Of a DNA stretch of 64,000 bases, positions 60,765-64,000 are shown piece after piece. The stretch spans positions 2,806,001 to 2,870,000 of the forward strand of contig JAWNZC010000102.1 of the NCBI GenBank assembly GCA_035771165.1, written 5' to 3'. The translations under genes were made by a program, and so were the position numbers. The notes below the pieces were generated by a model, which saw nothing but the letters and a program-made list of their open reading frames with translations, was not told the DNA's origin and did not search any database. This DNA comes from Paragorgia papillata (lineage: Eukaryota; Cnidaria; Anthozoa; Scleralcyonacea; Coralliidae). Each line of letters begins with the position of its first letter. Position 1 is the stretch's first letter.

Positions 60765-63700
60765 CCACAGTTTTGGGTGTTGGACGTCCCCAAACCTGGG
60801 AAATTCGAAAGGGTAGCCCGCCTCGCGGGCTTTCCATAATATATAAGTCTCAGACGCTACTCGACACCCTGTAGGCGTTAAATCGATTTTATGACCCTTT
60901 ATTTGGGCTGCCACGCCCACAGTTTTGTGGTGTGACGTCCCCCAAACCTGGAAATTCGGGTAGCCCGCCTCGCGGGTGGCTTTCCAAATATATAAGTCTC
61001 GACGCATGAAGGCGTTAATTCGATTTTATGACCTTATTTGGGCTGCCGAACGCCCACAGTTTTGGGTGTTTATGTGACTACGTCCCCAAACCTTGAAATT
61101 CGGGTAGCCCGCCTCGCGGTGCTTTCCAAAAATATATAAGTCTCGACGCCTGGAGGCGTTAATCCGATTTTATGACCTTATTTCTGGGCTATGCCACGGC
61201 CCACAGTTTTGGGTGGTGACGTCCCCCCCAAAACCTGGAAATTGGGGTAGCGCCGTCCTCGCGGGTCCTTATCCAAATATATAAGTCTGACCGACGCCTG
61301 AGGCGTTTAAATCGATTTTATGACCTTATTTTGGGCTGCCACGCAACCAACAGTTTTGGGTTGTTTGTGACCGTCCCCAAACCTGGAAATTCGGGTAGTC
61401 CCGGCCTCGCGGGCTTTCCAAATATATAAGTCTCGACGCCCTTGAGGCGGTTAATCGATTCTTATGACCTTATTTCGGGCTGCCACGCCCACAGTTTTGG
61501 GTGTGACGTCCCCAAACCTGGAAATTCGGGTAGCCCGCCTCGCGGGCTTTCCAAATATATAAGTCTCGGTCGCCTGAGGCGTTAATCGATTTTATGACCT
61601 TATTTGGGCTGCCACGCCCACAGTTTTGGGTGGTAGACGTCCCCAAACCTGGAAATTCGGGTAGCCCGCCTCGCGGGCTTTCCAAATATATAAGTCTCCT
61701 CTCGACGCCTGAGGCGTTAATCCGATTTTATGACCTTATTTGGGCTGCCACGCCCACGAGTTTTGGGTCGTGTGACGTCCCCAAACCTGGAAATTCGGGT
61801 AGCCCGCCTCGCGGGCTGTTCCAAAATTTATATAAGTCTCGATCGCCTGAGGCAGTTAATCTCGATTTTATGACCTTATTTGGGCTGCCACGCCCACAGG
61901 TTTGGGTGGTGACGTCCCCAAACCTGCGACATTCCGGAGTAGCCCGCCTCCGCCGGGCCTTTCCAAATATATAACGATCTCGACGCACTCTGAATGGCGT
62001 TAATCGATTTTATGACCTTATTTGGGTCCTGCACCACGCCCACAGTTTTGGGTGTGACGTCCCCAAACGCTAGGAAATTCGGGTAGCCCGCACTCGCGGG
62101 CTTTCCAACTTATATAAGTCTCGACGCCTGAGGCGTTAATCGATTTTATGACCCGTTATTTGGAGGCTGGCCCCAACGCCCCACAGTTTATTGGGTGTGA
62201 CGTCCCCAAACCTATGGAAATTCGGGTAGCCCCTCGCGCTCGCGGGCTTTCCAAATATATAAGTCTCGACGCACTGAGGGCGGTTAATCGATTTTATGAC
62301 CCTTATTTGGGCTGCCAACACGCCCACAGTTTTGGGTGTGACGGGGGTCCCCAAACCTGGGCAAAATTTCGGGTAGCCCGCCTCGCGGGCTTTCCAAATA
62401 TATAAGTCTCGACGCCTGAGGGCGTTAATCGATTTTATGACCCTTATTATGGTGCTGCCCACGGCCCACAGTTTTGGGTAGTGACGTCCCCAAACCTGGA
62501 AATTCGGGGTTAGCCCCCGCCTCTCGCGGGCTTTCCAAATATATAAGTCTCGACGCCTGAGGCGTTTTAATACGATTTTATGACCTTATTTGGGCTGCCA
62601 CGCCCACAGTTTATTGGGTGGGTGTGACGTCCCCGAAACCTGGAAAATTCGCGGGTTAGCCCGCCTCGCGAGGCTTTCCAAATATTTATAAGTCTCGGAC
62701 GCCTGAGGCGTTAAATCGATTTTATGACCTTAATTTGGGCTGCCCACGCCCACAGTTTTTGGCGTGTGACGTCCCCAAACCTGGGAAATTCGGGTAGCCC
62801 CGCCTCGCGGGCTTTCCAAATATATAAGTTCCTCGGACGCCTGAGGCGTTAATCCGATTTTTATGACCTTTATTTGGGCTGCCACGCCCACAGTTTTTGG
62901 GGTGTGACGTCCCCAAACCTGGAAATATTGGGTAGCCCGCCCTCGCGGGCTTTCCAAATATATAAGTCTCGACGCCTGAGGCGTTAATCGATTTTATGAC
63001 CCTTATTTGGGCTGCCACGCCCCACAGTTTTTGGGTGTCGACGTCCCCAAACCTGGAAATTCGGGATAGCCCGCTCTCGCGGGCTTTTCCAAATATATAC
63101 AGTCTCGACGCCTGAGGCGTTAATTCGATTTTATGACCTTAATTTGGGCTGCCACGCCCACAGTTTTGGGTTGTGTGAACGGTACCCCCAAACCTGGAAA
63201 TATCGGGTAGCCCGCCTCGCGGGCTTTCCAAAATATATAATCCTCGACAGCCTGAGGCCGTTTTTAATTCGATTTTTATGACCTTCATTTGGGCTGCCAA
63301 CGCCCACAGTTTTGGGTCTTGTTTGTGACGTCCCCAAACCAAATGGAAATTCGGGTAGCCCGCCTCGCGGGGCACTCTTTCCAAATATAGAAGTCTCGAC
63401 CGCCTGAGGCGTTAATCGATTTTAATGACCTTTATTTGGGCTGCCACAGCACCACAGTTTTTGGTGTGTGACGTCCCCAAGACCTGGAAATTCGGGTTAA
63501 GCCCGCCTCGCGGGCTTTCCAAATATATAGAGTCTCGACGGCCGAAGGCGTTTAAAATCGATTTTTTTTTGACCTTATTTGGTGCTGCAACGCCCACAGT
63601 TTTGGGTTGTTGTGACGTCCCCCAAAACCTAGGAAATACGCGGGTAGCCCGCCTCGCGGGCTTTCCAAATAATATAAGTCTCGACTGCCTGAAGGCGTTA

Positions 63701-64000
63701 ATCGCGATTTTATGACTTATTTGGGCTGCCACGCCCACAGTTATGGGTGTGACCCGGTCCCCAAACCTGTGAAATTCGGGGTAGCCCGCCTTCGCGGGCT
63801 TTCCACATATATAAGTCCCTCGACGCTGAGGCGTTAATCGATTTTATGACCTTATTGTGGGCTGCCCACGCCCACAGTTTTTGGGTTGTGACGTCCCCCC
63901 AAACCTGGGAAAATTCGGGAAGCCCCGCCTTCGCGGGCTTTCCAAATATATAAGTCTCGGAACGCCTGAGGCGTTAATCGATTTTATGACCTTGATTTGG
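52900..64000 (+). repeat. Indel-rich distal part of the satellite
   Basis: The 128-bp unit remains recognisable, but almost every copy carries several one- or two-base insertions, mostly homopolymer stretching (for example CCCC to CCCCC, TTTT to TTTTTT), plus occasional short inserts and a few deletions. Unit lengths rise above 128 bp. Two extreme runs occur: 17 C at 53673-53689 and 38 G at 60723-60760. The change is abrupt relative to 44-52.9 kb. An insertion-dominated pattern is typical of raw long-read error. Confidence 0.85.

Larger units (their letters stand above)
19114..64000 (+). repeat. Satellite array, 128-bp unit, about 350 head-to-tail copies
   Basis: The unit runs from GGGCTGCCACGCCCACAG to TTATGACCTTATTT and is 128 bp where intact (GGG anchors at 19124, 19252 and 19380; also 45125 and 45253). 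About 44.9 kb gives roughly 350 copies, all in one orientation, reaching the window end. GC is 67/128 (52%), well above the AT-rich flank, and each unit keeps 10 CpGs. It contains four successive small stems: TGGGC/GCCCA, TTTGGG/CCCAAA, AGCCCGC/GCGGGCT with a 3-base loop, and ACGCC/GGCGT with a 3-base loop. It also holds a TATATAAG box and TGACGTCC. Minus-strand frames of 60-160 codons recur because the unit shifts frame; they share periodic segments such as KVIKSINASGVETYIFGKP and are not genes. The first 4 kb or so is nearly invariant. Confidence 0.98.

Noticed and set aside
19876..63738. Dozens of open frames of 60-200 codons across the satellite, many with similar peptide periods
   Set aside because: They follow the 128-bp period, change frame at each unit or indel, have no start or splice context and no domain. 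They are a by-product of the repeat.
19114..64000. CRISPR array
   Set aside because: There are no unique spacers between repeats; the whole unit is repeated, and the context is eukaryotic.
19114..64000. Hammerhead ribozyme or tRNA-derived satellite
   Set aside because: The unit lacks the CTGATGA/GAAA core on either strand, and I could not find convincing A and B boxes. The four hairpins do not form a cloverleaf by eye.

Overview
The window looks like nuclear DNA of a metazoan with a compact, AT-rich, intron-dense genome. A sponge or another early-branching marine invertebrate would fit, but I cannot prove the phylum. Three conserved eukaryotic genes can be read exon by exon. Introns are mostly 75-350 bp with GT-AG borders, and they carry many short foldback (MITE-like) elements and minisatellites. 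I see no bacterial, plasmid or phage feature.

Layout. Positions 193-2894 (+) hold the 3' twelve exons of CSTF1, the WD40 subunit of cleavage stimulation factor; its 5' end lies outside the window. Positions 3806-7059 (+) hold a complete 8-exon, 300-residue zyxin/LPP/TRIP6-type LIM protein, with a TATA box upstream and a PDZ-ligand C-terminus. Positions 7735-14619 (-) hold a complete 11-exon, 381-residue TRAIP-type RING E3 ligase, convergent with the LIM gene. Positions 14700-19110 are gene-poor: a hAT-like non-autonomous element, small hairpin repeats and one doubtful orphan exon. From about 19114 to the window end lies one head-to-tail satellite array with a 128-bp unit, roughly 350 copies and about 45 kb.

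The three genes act in separate processes: mRNA 3'-end formation, focal adhesion and actin signalling, and replication-stress ubiquitination. Nothing suggests an operon; they are neighbours.

The most notable signals are: (1) the last LIM exon is preceded by eight tandem 32-bp copies of a complete 3' splice-site module, of which only the last abuts the true exon; (2) the GC-rich satellite unit holds four consecutive small hairpins, a TATA-like box and a CRE-like site; (3) about 205-bp inverted repeats bracket one TRAIP exon, an arrangement known to favour exon circularisation; (4) satellite sequence quality falls along the array and becomes insertion-rich after about 52.9 kb, which looks like unpolished long-read sequence rather than biology.
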